From the NCBI GenBank assembly GCA_964652075.1, contig CAZYZQ010000065.1, positions 1-12,900 on the forward strand: DNA of 12,900 bases, given 5' to 3'. Source of the stretch: CAZYZQ01 sp964652075. Lineage in GTDB: Bacteria; Bacillota; Clostridia; Oscillospirales; Oscillospiraceae. Position 1 is the first letter of the stretch. Each line of letters opens with the position of its first letter. The position numbers and the translations under genes were made by a program. Positions 1 through 5,424 of the stretch are shown piece by piece. Under the pieces are notes generated by a model that made no database searches, was not told the origin of the DNA, and worked only from the letters and a program-made list of their open reading frames with translations.

Positions 1-407
1 CGGCGGTCATTGGCAACCGCACGCGCGCCAAGGTCATCAAGAACAAGGTCGCGCCCCCGTTCCGCGAGGCGATCTTCGACATCATGTACGGCGAGGGCAT
101 CTCCAAGTGGGGCGAAATGGTCGACATGGCGGTCGAGTACGGCCTGATCAACAAGAGCGGCAGCTGGTTCTCGATTGGTGATGAGCGTATTGGGCAGGGC
201 CGCGACAATGTAAAGCAGTACCTGAAGGAGCACCCGGAGGTTGCCGGGCCGATGGAGGAGCAGATCCGCCAGAAGCTCTACGAGCAGGCCCAGCGCCGCG
301 GCGAGTCGCGCAGGCTCGGCGGTGTGCGCGCCGAGGAGGGGCAGGCCGCCCCAGCCAGCAAGCCGGCGGAGCCGGTCGACGTGAGCGCAGAGGATTTCGA
401 TGCGTGA
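1..407 (+). CDS. recA: Recombinase RecA, C-terminal part (5' end outside window)
   Basis: RecA is the ATP-dependent strand-exchange recombinase that also triggers LexA-type self-cleavage. Only the last 134 residues are visible, read in the frame whose first full codon is at base 3. The segment opens with GNRTRAKVIKNKVAPPFREA, followed by FDIMYGEGISKWGEMVDMAVEYG and a KSGSWFS..ERIGQGRDN block. These are the end of the RecA core and its small C-terminal domain. The tail after about base 300 is rich in Ala, Glu and Pro and ends in an acidic stretch (DVSAEDFDA), as is usual for RecA. The ATG at 84 is internal and not a start. The stop (405-407) lies 8 bases inside recX, so the two genes are translationally linked. 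The promoter and any SOS box would lie upstream of the window. Confidence 0.97.
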   Translation, partial: AVIGNRTRAKVIKNKVAPPFREAIFDIMYGEGISKWGEMVDMAVEYGLINKSGSWFSIGDERIGQGRDNVKQYLKEHPEVAGPMEEQIRQKLYEQAQRRGESRRLGGVRAEEGQAAPASKPAEPVDVSAEDFDA

Positions 408-1026
408 GCTCGCGGCCATCCGCGCGGTGAATGATCGCACGGGACGCGTGGAGCTGCTGTTTTCCGACGGAAAGCATATGAAGGTGGCATCGAGTGTGCT
501 GGCGGATCTCGGTCTGTATCAGGGAATGGAGATTCCGGATGAAGCACTGGCTGCCATCGAGGAGACGGCAGCACGTGCGAACACCCGTGCGCGAGCCGTT
601 CGGATTATCACCGCAACAAATGTCTCGGAACGCGAGCTGCGCCGCCGGCTGGTTCAAAAAGGGGAGACGGAGGCACATGCCGACGACGCGGTGACATGGC
701 TCTCTGAGCTGCATCTGGTAGATGACGCTGCGACGGCACGCCAGATTGCACAGCGCGCGGCCAGAAAGGGCTACGGCGTTTCGCGCATCCGGATGGAGCT
801 GCGCCAGAAGGGAATCCCGCAGGAGCTTTGGGAGGACGCGATGGCTGATCTGCCGGAACCGGACGACGCGATTGACAGCTTTTTACAGGCGCGGCTGCGC
901 GGTCAGGAGCCGGACGAGAAGGAACTGCGCCGTGTGACGGATGCGCTGGCGCGGCGCGGCCACAGCTGGTCAGATATCAAAGCCGGCCTGTCCCGCTATC
1001 GGGAGCGGCTGGAGGAGGAGATGTAA
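400..1026 (+). CDS. recX: Regulatory protein RecX
   Basis: RecX binds RecA filaments and modulates, usually inhibits, their extension and activities. The 208-residue product has the Firmicutes RecX layout: an N-terminal beta-rich part (about residues 1-55, with FSDGKHMKVASSVLADLGLY), then tandem three-helix repeats. The first repeat contains RIITATNVSERELRRRLVQKG. The next contains LVDDAATARQIAQRAARKGYGVSRIRMELRQKG, matching the family pattern LDD.RFA..F...R..KG..RI..ELR.KGI. A third, looser repeat ends in GHSWSDIKAGLSRY. The start at 400 is supported by AGAGGA at 389-394, five bases upstream and inside the recA reading frame. The recA-recX overlap is common and keeps the regulator in proportion to RecA. 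Confidence 0.93.
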   Translation: MRELAAIRAVNDRTGRVELLFSDGKHMKVASSVLADLGLYQGMEIPDEALAAIEETAARANTRARAVRIITATNVSERELRRRLVQKGETEAHADDAVTWLSELHLVDDAATARQIAQRAARKGYGVSRIRMELRQKGIPQELWEDAMADLPEPDDAIDSFLQARLRGQEPDEKELRRVTDALARRGHSWSDIKAGLSRYRERLEEEM

Positions 1027-2349
1027 ATGGCCTATCGCATCGGATTTGATTTGCTGGGCTGCGACAAGAACCGCATCAATCTGGAGCAGATGATGTATCG
1101 CCTGCAGCAGGCTGGCTACGAGCTTTCCGATACGCCGGAGGGCGCGGATCTGGTGATTGTCAACACCTGCGCCTTTATTGACTCCGCAAAAGCGGAGGCG
1201 ATTGAGCATATCCTGACGCTCGGCGAGTGGAAGAAGGCGGGCAAAATCGGCAAGCTTCTTGTTACGGGGTGCCTTGCCGAACGCTTCCGCGCAGAAGTGC
1301 TCGATGAGATGCCGGAGGTTGACGGCGTACTGGGCTGCGGCAGCTATCAGGATGTCGTACAGGCGGTGTCAGACGTGTTGCAGGGCGCGCGGGTGCAGAA
1401 ATTTGGCCCGCTGATGGAACAGGAGCAGGACAGCCCCCGCATCCTGACAACGCCCGGTTACTACGCCTACCTGAAAATCGCAGAGGGCTGCGACAACCAC
1501 TGCTGCTACTGCGTCATTCCGAAGCTGCGCGGCAAATATCGCAGCCGCACAATGGAAAACATTCTGGGCGAGGCAAAATGGTTGGCAAGCCGTGGCGTTA
1601 AGGAGCTGATTCAGGTCGCGCAGGACACCGGCCGATACGGCCTTGACCTGTATGGCGAACGGCGGTTTGCGCAGCTTTTGCGTGAGCTGTGCCGGCTGGA
1701 TTTTCACTGGATCCGTATCCATTATCTGTACCCGGATGAGATCACAGACGAGCTGATTGAGGTTGTCCGTTCCGAACCGAAGATTGTCAAATATCTGGAT
1801 ATCCCCATCCAGCACGTGAATGATCTGGTTCTGAAGCGAATGAACCGGCGCGGCAATCAGGCTTTTTTGGATCAGATGCTCTGCTCTCTGCGCGAAAAGA
1901 TCCCCGGCCTTGTGCTGCGCACCAGCGTGATCACAGGCCTGCCGTATGAGGATGAGGCCGCGTTCGAGGAGTTGTGCGCATTTCTGCTGCGCCATAAAAT
2001 GGAACGCGCCGGCGCGTTTGTTTTTTCCCCGGAGGAGGGGACGCCCGCCGCAAAGATGGAGTATCCGCCAAACGAGATCGCACAGTGCCGCGCAGAGCAG
2101 ATTGTCGATTTGCAGTCTGAGGTGATCGACGCCTACAACGAGTCCAGACTGGGCACGGTCATGGAGGTGCTCTGCGAGGGCTTCGACGAAGCCGCGCAGA
2201 TGTTTGTGGGGCGAACCTATGCGGACTCGCCGGAGGTGGACGGGCGCGTCTATTTTGAGAGTGCGCAGCCGGTTCCGCCGGGGACGTTTGTGGACGTGTT
2301 CCTGCGCACGGTGATGGACGGCGACCTTGTCGGCACTGCGGATTTTTAG
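1027..2349 (+). CDS. rimO: Ribosomal protein S12 methylthiotransferase RimO
   Basis: RimO is a radical-SAM enzyme that adds a methylthio group to a conserved Asp of ribosomal protein S12, using two 4Fe-4S clusters. The N-terminal UPF0004 domain has its three cluster cysteines at C12 (LGCDKNR), C48 (VNTCAF) and C82 (VTGCLA). The radical-SAM motif CxxxCxxC is C155-DNH-C159-CY-C162, followed by VIPKLRGKYRSR. The C-terminal part, from about residue 375 (GTVMEVLCEGF to the end), is a TRAM domain. At 440 residues it has the usual RimO length. RimO is preferred over the tRNA enzymes MiaB and MtaB because of LGCDKNRINLE, NTCAFIDSAKAEAI and EVDGVLGCGSY. The start directly follows the recX stop, and GGAGGAGG at 1011-1018 lies 8 bases before the ATG. 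Confidence 0.93.
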   Translation: MAYRIGFDLLGCDKNRINLEQMMYRLQQAGYELSDTPEGADLVIVNTCAFIDSAKAEAIEHILTLGEWKKAGKIGKLLVTGCLAERFRAEVLDEMPEVDGVLGCGSYQDVVQAVSDVLQGARVQKFGPLMEQEQDSPRILTTPGYYAYLKIAEGCDNHCCYCVIPKLRGKYRSRTMENILGEAKWLASRGVKELIQVAQDTGRYGLDLYGERRFAQLLRELCRLDFHWIRIHYLYPDEITDELIEVVRSEPKIVKYLDIPIQHVNDLVLKRMNRRGNQAFLDQMLCSLREKIPGLVLRTSVITGLPYEDEAAFEELCAFLLRHKMERAGAFVFSPEEGTPAAKMEYPPNEIAQCRAEQIVDLQSEVIDAYNESRLGTVMEVLCEGFDEAAQMFVGRTYADSPEVDGRVYFESAQPVPPGTFVDVFLRTVMDGDLVGTADF

Positions 2350-2367
2350 AAAAGAGGAGAAACAGTC

Positions 2368-2895
2368 GTGAATATTGCAAATAAACTGACGATGCTTCGT
2401 GTGATTCTGATTCCGGCGTTCTTTGTCGTGTTATATGTCAATTTCCCGGGGTGTAAATATGTTGCGCTTGGTATTTTCGTCGTTGCGTCCCTGACGGATT
2501 TTCTGGACGGCCATCTGGCGCGCAGCCGGAACCTTGTGACAGATTTCGGCAAATTTATGGACCCATTGGCGGACAAGGTGCTTGTCACCTCCGCCATGCT
2601 GATGTTTGTCTCCTGGGGGCAGATGCCGGCGTGGGTCCTGGCGGTTGTGATTACGCGCGAGTTTGCCGTCAGCGGCCTGCGGATGATTGCGGCCACCTCC
2701 GGCAAGGTTATCGCGGCCGGTTGGGCAGGAAAAGTCAAGACAGCCTCCACAATGGTTGCAATTATTTTGATGCTGCTGCCGATCCCGGATGTGGTCAATC
2801 TGATCTGCTGGATTGTGATTCTGGTGACGACCGTCTATTCCGGTCTGGAGTATTTCATCCAGAATAAGACAGTCATTGACTGGAAGCACCTGTAA
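2368..2895 (+). CDS. pgsA: CDP-diacylglycerol--glycerol-3-phosphate 3-phosphatidyltransferase
   Basis: This membrane enzyme joins CDP-diacylglycerol and glycerol-3-phosphate to give phosphatidylglycerol phosphate, the committed step to phosphatidylglycerol and cardiolipin. The 175-residue protein carries the complete CDP-alcohol phosphatidyltransferase signature: D44-x2-D47-G48-x2-A51-R52-x8-G61-x3-D65-x3-D69. The N-terminal NIANKLTMLRVILIPAF is typical of PgsA. Hydrophobic segments around residues 10-25, 30-45, 72-98 and 125-160 fit a multi-pass membrane protein. The start is GTG, supported by AGAGGAGA at 2353-2360, seven bases upstream. It lies 18 bases after rimO with no terminator between, so it belongs to the recA-recX-rimO operon. 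I see no terminator after it before the ilvE promoter, so some readthrough into ilvE is possible. Confidence 0.95.
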   Translation: MNIANKLTMLRVILIPAFFVVLYVNFPGCKYVALGIFVVASLTDFLDGHLARSRNLVTDFGKFMDPLADKVLVTSAMLMFVSWGQMPAWVLAVVITREFAVSGLRMIAATSGKVIAAGWAGKVKTASTMVAIILMLLPIPDVVNLICWIVILVTTVYSGLEYFIQNKTVIDWKHL

Positions 2896-2898
2896 TTC

Positions 2899-2927
2899 TT
2901 GACATCAGCTGGGTAAAGTGCTACTAT
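2899..2927 (+). promoter_or_regulatory. Sigma-A promoter of ilvE
   Basis: TTGACA (2899-2904) is separated by 17 bases from TACTAT (2922-2927), which is preceded by an extended -10 TG at 2919-2920. Transcription would start near 2934, about 55 bases before the ilvE ATG. The -35 box begins only four bases after the pgsA stop codon. The -10 context TGCTACTATA is identical to that of the promoter at 4527-4555. Confidence 0.82.
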
Positions 2928-2988
2928 AAAAAGCAACAGTTGGGAGAGCGGCGGATGCCGCCCGCCCGAGGGAAAGGGAGCTTTCACC

Positions 2989-4014
2989 ATGGAAAAGAAA
3001 CAGATCGACTGGCACAATATCGGGTTTGGCTATATGCCGACGGATTACCGCTATGTCGCCAATTACAGAAACGGCGCCTGGGACGACGGCGCGCTGACCG
3101 AAGATCCCAACATTGTCATGAGCGAGTGCGCGGGCGTTTTGCAGTATGCGCAGACCGCGTTTGAGGGTTTGAAGGCATATACGACCGAGGACGGCCATAT
3201 CGTTGTCTTCCGCCCGGATCTGAACCAGTCCCGGATGCACGATTCATGCGTCCGGCTGGAGATGCCGCCGCTGCCCGACGGCCGCTTTGTTGAGGCGGTC
3301 GAGAAGGTTGTCAGCGCGAACGAGGCATGGGTTCCGCCCTACGGCTCCGGCGCAACGCTGTATATCCGCCCCTACATGTTTGGCATCAGCCCGGTGATCG
3401 GCGTCAAGCCGGCGCAGGAGTACCAGTTCCGCATGTTTGTCACGCCGGTCGGCCCGTACTTCAAGGGCGGCGCGAAGCCGATCACGATCAAAGTCTCTGA
3501 CTTCGACCGCGCGGCACCGCATGGCACCGGCCACATCAAGGCGGGCCTGAACTACGCGATGAGCCTGCACGCCATTGTGACCGCCCACGCCGAGGGCTTT
3601 GACGAGAATTTGTATCTCGACGCTGCAACCCGCACAAAGGTCGAGGAGACCGGCGGCGCCAACTTCCTGTTCGTCACGAAGGACGGCAAGGTTGTCACAC
3701 CGAAATCCGGTTCGATCCTCCCGTCCATTACGCGCCGCAGCCTGATGGTTGTTGCGAAGGATTACCTCGGCCTCGAGGTCGAGGAGCGCGAGGTTTACTT
3801 CGACGAGGTCAAGGACTTTGCGGAGTGCGGCCTGTGCGGCACGGCGGCGGTGATTTCCCCGGTCGGCAAGATTGTTGACCACGGCAAGGAGATCTGCATG
3901 CCATCCGGCATGGAGAAGATGGGCCCTGTCACGCAGAAGCTGTACGACACGCTCACCGGTATCCAGATGGGCCGCATTGAAGCGCCCGAGGGCTGGATTC
4001 ACGTCATCAAGTAA
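2989..4014 (+). CDS. ilvE: Branched-chain amino acid aminotransferase (class IV, PLP)
   Basis: The enzyme moves the amino group between leucine, isoleucine or valine and 2-oxoglutarate, the last step of branched-chain amino acid synthesis and the first of their breakdown. The 341-residue length and motifs fit the large bacterial/eukaryotic BCAT type: FGYMPTDYRYVANY.NGAWD near the N-terminus, QTAFEGLKAY (residues 55-64), RPDLNQSRM, and LYIRPYMFG (124-132). The PLP lysine is K184 in GHIKAGLNYA. The cofactor-binding EETGGANFLFV follows at 219-229, and CGTAAVISPVGKI at 283-295. The ATG is preceded by AAGGGAG (2974-2980) at an 8-base distance. The gene has its own promoter upstream and a strong terminator just after the stop, so it forms a single-gene unit. 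The 55-base leader is too short for a T-box. Confidence 0.95.
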   Translation: MEKKQIDWHNIGFGYMPTDYRYVANYRNGAWDDGALTEDPNIVMSECAGVLQYAQTAFEGLKAYTTEDGHIVVFRPDLNQSRMHDSCVRLEMPPLPDGRFVEAVEKVVSANEAWVPPYGSGATLYIRPYMFGISPVIGVKPAQEYQFRMFVTPVGPYFKGGAKPITIKVSDFDRAAPHGTGHIKAGLNYAMSLHAIVTAHAEGFDENLYLDAATRTKVEETGGANFLFVTKDGKVVTPKSGSILPSITRRSLMVVAKDYLGLEVEEREVYFDEVKDFAECGLCGTAAVISPVGKIVDHGKEICMPSGMEKMGPVTQKLYDTLTGIQMGRIEAPEGWIHVIK

Positions 4015-4020
4015 ATGGAA

Positions 4021-4054
4021 CCCCGCCGCAGCATCGCTGCGCGCGGGGGTTTTT
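4021..4054 (+). terminator. Rho-independent terminator after ilvE
   Basis: Two GC-rich arms, CCCCGC-CGCAGC (4021-4032) and GCTGCG-C-GCGGGG (4036-4048), pair around the loop ATC with one bulged C, followed by a run of T at 4050-4054. It starts seven bases after the ilvE stop. The convergent gene on the - strand ends at 4054, directly beside the hairpin. The hairpin may therefore serve both genes, although the - strand side has only a weak U-run. Confidence 0.9.
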
Positions 4055-4470
4055 CAGGCTTTATAGGGATTTTCACCCTCGCTGGGGTTCGGCGTTTCGC
4101 GGAACAGGACGATCTTGCCGTCGCACATCCGGAATTCGTTGATGTAGTAGTGCTCCACCGGAACAAGCTGCCCGTTCACTACGGTTTTTCCCATGCCGTG
4201 GGATTTGACAAGAAAGAGATTGGGATCCTCTGTCTGGAAGATCACATTCTCATAGTGGCCCCAGTCCGGGAAGGAGCGGCTTGTCTCCTCCAGCCATGGG
4301 CCGACGGGCGTGGCCCTGTATTGGAAGTCACCGCCGATCGGCGCGGCAATCTCCTGCATGGCGCCCGGTGCGAACAGCGGCGCACGGGCGGCACCGCGCT
4401 CCGGGCCGGTGCAGGCCAGAAACGCGCGGATGGTGGCGAGGTTTTTCTCACGAAGCGTTGCATCTTGCAT
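4054..4470 (-). CDS. PhzA/PhzB-like protein (SnoaL/NTF2-like fold)
   Basis: The 138-residue protein resembles the PhzA/PhzB family: LREKNLATIRAFLACTG at the N-terminus, SFPDW (residues 66-70), IFQTEDPNLFLVKSHGMGK (77-95), VEHYYINEF (105-113), and the ending FRETPNP (123-129) with the acidic E125 that family members share. PhzA and PhzB catalyse the condensation that builds the phenazine ring. No other phenazine gene is present here, so the substrate is unknown and a phenazine role is unlikely. There is no signal peptide or membrane segment, so it is probably cytosolic. The start is fixed by an ideal AAGGAGGA (complement of 4478-4485) seven bases upstream. It is the only - strand gene, with its own promoter and operator-like palindrome. 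Family membership is fairly sure; function is unknown. Confidence 0.8.
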   Translation of the reverse strand: MQDATLREKNLATIRAFLACTGPERGAARAPLFAPGAMQEIAAPIGGDFQYRATPVGPWLEETSRSFPDWGHYENVIFQTEDPNLFLVKSHGMGKTVVNGQLVPVEHYYINEFRMCDGKIVLFRETPNPSEGENPYKA

Positions 4471-4487
4471 GGATTTTTCCTCCTTTT

Positions 4488-4504
4488 TCTGCTATCATAG
4501 CAGA
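4488..4504. promoter_or_regulatory. Palindromic operator candidate over the -10 box
   Basis: TCTGCTAT-C-ATAGCAGA is a perfect inverted repeat with 8-base arms around one central base. It covers the whole -10 box (4494-4499) and extended -10 of the - strand promoter and reaches about to its start site. A dimeric repressor bound here would block that promoter. The regulator is unknown and no regulator gene lies in the window. Confidence 0.5.
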
Positions 4505-4522
4505 TCTTTCTTCGGATGTCCA
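4494..4522 (-). promoter_or_regulatory. Sigma-A promoter of the PhzA/B-like gene
   Basis: On the - strand, TGGACA (complement of 4517-4522) lies 17 bases from TATGAT (complement of 4494-4499). The -10 is preceded by an extended TGC (4502-4500). Transcription should start near 4487, leaving a leader of roughly 17 bases with the strong ribosome binding site. The -35 box is four bases from that of the divergent promoter at 4527. Confidence 0.8.
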
Positions 4523-4526
4523 TCCC

Positions 4527-4555
4527 TTGACAAACTGCATCCGGAATGCTACTAT
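4527..4555 (+). promoter_or_regulatory. Sigma-A promoter of the T-box/cysE operon
   Basis: TTGACA (4527-4532) lies 17 bases from TACTAT (4550-4555), with an extended -10 TG at 4547-4548. The start site would be near 4562, just before the T-box leader. It is back-to-back with the - strand promoter at 4494-4522. Confidence 0.87.
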
Positions 4556-4562
4556 ATTTGTA

Positions 4563-4779
4563 CACTGTGAACAGAAAGAGTACCCGGTTTGCGCCGGGCA
4601 GAGAGGGACGGCCATCGGCTGAAAGCCGTCCTGCGGCGCGGTTGGGGAACGTGCGTCTGGGAGTGGGAGAGGGTAATGCCTCCCGCGCGGGCTGCGATAT
4701 CGGCCCAAAAGAACCAAAAGAGTGGAACCGCGTGCGAAAGCCCGCCTCTTGTGTGCAAGAGGCGGTTTATTTTCTTTTT
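4563..4779 (+). promoter_or_regulatory. T-box riboswitch, probably cysteine-specific
   Basis: This leader senses uncharged tRNA and controls termination ahead of cysE. In order it has: AGTA (4579-4582); a small hairpin CCCGG/CCGGG (4583-4598); the AGAGAG motif (4600-4605); an apical stem GGACGG/CCGTCC (4606-4631) with GCTGAAAG in its loop; the specifier loop GAAC (4647-4650) with TGC at 4652-4654; and the T-box TGGAACCGCG (4723-4732). The antiterminator can form from AAGAG (4718-4722) with CTCTT (4746-4750), and GCG (4730-4732) with CGC (4743-4745), leaving UGGAACC as the bulge. Its 3' strand overlaps the terminator stem, so the two are mutually exclusive. UGC is the Cys codon. UGGA in the bulge pairs with ACCA or UCCA ends carrying U73, as tRNA-Cys does. 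An alternative reading, GTG (Val) at 4651-4653, fits less well because tRNA-Val has A73 and the downstream genes are cysteine genes. Confidence 0.93.
4742..4779 (+). terminator. Conditional terminator of the T-box
   Basis: A perfect 10-base-pair stem, CCGCCTCTTG (4742-4751) with CAAGAGGCGG (4756-4765), has a TGTG loop and is followed by a T-rich tract at 4766-4779. It competes with the antiterminator for the bases at 4743-4750. The cysE ribosome binding site begins right after the T tract. Confidence 0.92.
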
Positions 4780-4791
4780 GGGAGGGACTCC

Positions 4792-5424
4792 ATGTTCTTA
4801 CGCGAAACGATTCAGGCGTACCGCAGAAATGATCCCGCCGCAAGGAGCAATTTGGAGGTACTGCTGCTCTACAACGGCCTCCATGCGACGATTTACTATC
4901 GCATTTCCCACTGGCTCTATCTGCACCACTGCCGGTTTCTGGCGCGTTGGGTCTCGCAGCACGCCAAGTTCACAACCGGTGTGGAGATCCATCCGGCGGC
5001 GCAGATCGGGCGCAGGCTTGTGATCGACCACGGCACCGGCATTGTGATCGGCGCGACGGCGGTGATCGGCGACGACTGCCTGCTCTATCAGGGCGTGACG
5101 TTGGGCGGCACGGGCAAAGAGACGGGAAAGCGGCACCCGACACTGGGCAACAATGTCATGGTTGGCTGCGGCGCAAAGGTATTGGGGCCGTTTAAGGTGG
5201 GGGACAACAGCAAGATTGCGGCGAATTCCGTCGTGCTGAAGGAGGTACCGCCGAACTGTACCGTTGTCGGTGTGCCCGGTCAGGTGGTCAAGGTCAACGG
5301 AGAAAAGCTGGACCAGATCCACACGCCGGACCCTGTGATGCTGGAAATTCAGGCGCTCAAGGAGCGGCTTGCAAAATTGGAATCCAAATTGGAGGAAGGA
5401 AGCGACCAATATGAGAGTTTTTAA
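4792..5424 (+). CDS. cysE: Serine O-acetyltransferase
   Basis: CysE acetylates L-serine with acetyl-CoA to give O-acetylserine, the precursor that a sulfhydrylase turns into cysteine. The 210-residue protein is the short Gram-positive type. A helical N-terminal part (residues 1-60) is followed by a left-handed beta-helix of hexapeptide repeats (about 62-165). Family motifs are VEIHPAAQIG (64-73), IDHGTGIVIG with the catalytic H80, VTLGGTGKETGKRHP (102-116), and VVGVPGQVVK near the end of the helix. The last 25 residues look like a short coiled coil. The true start is the ATG at 4792, preceded by GGGAGGG (4780-4786). The open frame extends upstream, but that part is the T-box leader. It is the first gene of the operon, directly under T-box control, and overlaps cysS by 14 bases. 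Confidence 0.96.
   Translation: MFLRETIQAYRRNDPAARSNLEVLLLYNGLHATIYYRISHWLYLHHCRFLARWVSQHAKFTTGVEIHPAAQIGRRLVIDHGTGIVIGATAVIGDDCLLYQGVTLGGTGKETGKRHPTLGNNVMVGCGAKVLGPFKVGDNSKIAANSVVLKEVPPNCTVVGVPGQVVKVNGEKLDQIHTPDPVMLEIQALKERLAKLESKLEEGSDQYESF

Noticed and set aside
2940..3164. Upstream open frame overlapping the start of ilvE
   Set aside because: No ribosome binding site, no family resemblance, and the ilvE start has a well-placed AAGGGAG.
3826..3837. CGLC in IlvE (residues 280-283) as a redox switch like the human BCAT CxxC
   Set aside because: When GTA..PV is aligned, the human cysteines correspond to Ala and Ser here; CGLC is a few residues earlier, so no redox role is implied.
4015..4500. 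161-codon open frame on the + strand across the PhzA/B-like gene
   Set aside because: It starts inside the ilvE terminator and is antisense to a gene with a clear family match, promoter and ribosome binding site.
4546..4791. In-frame N-terminal extension of cysE
   Set aside because: This stretch is the promoter and T-box leader. The start at 4792 has the ribosome binding site and matches CysE N-termini.
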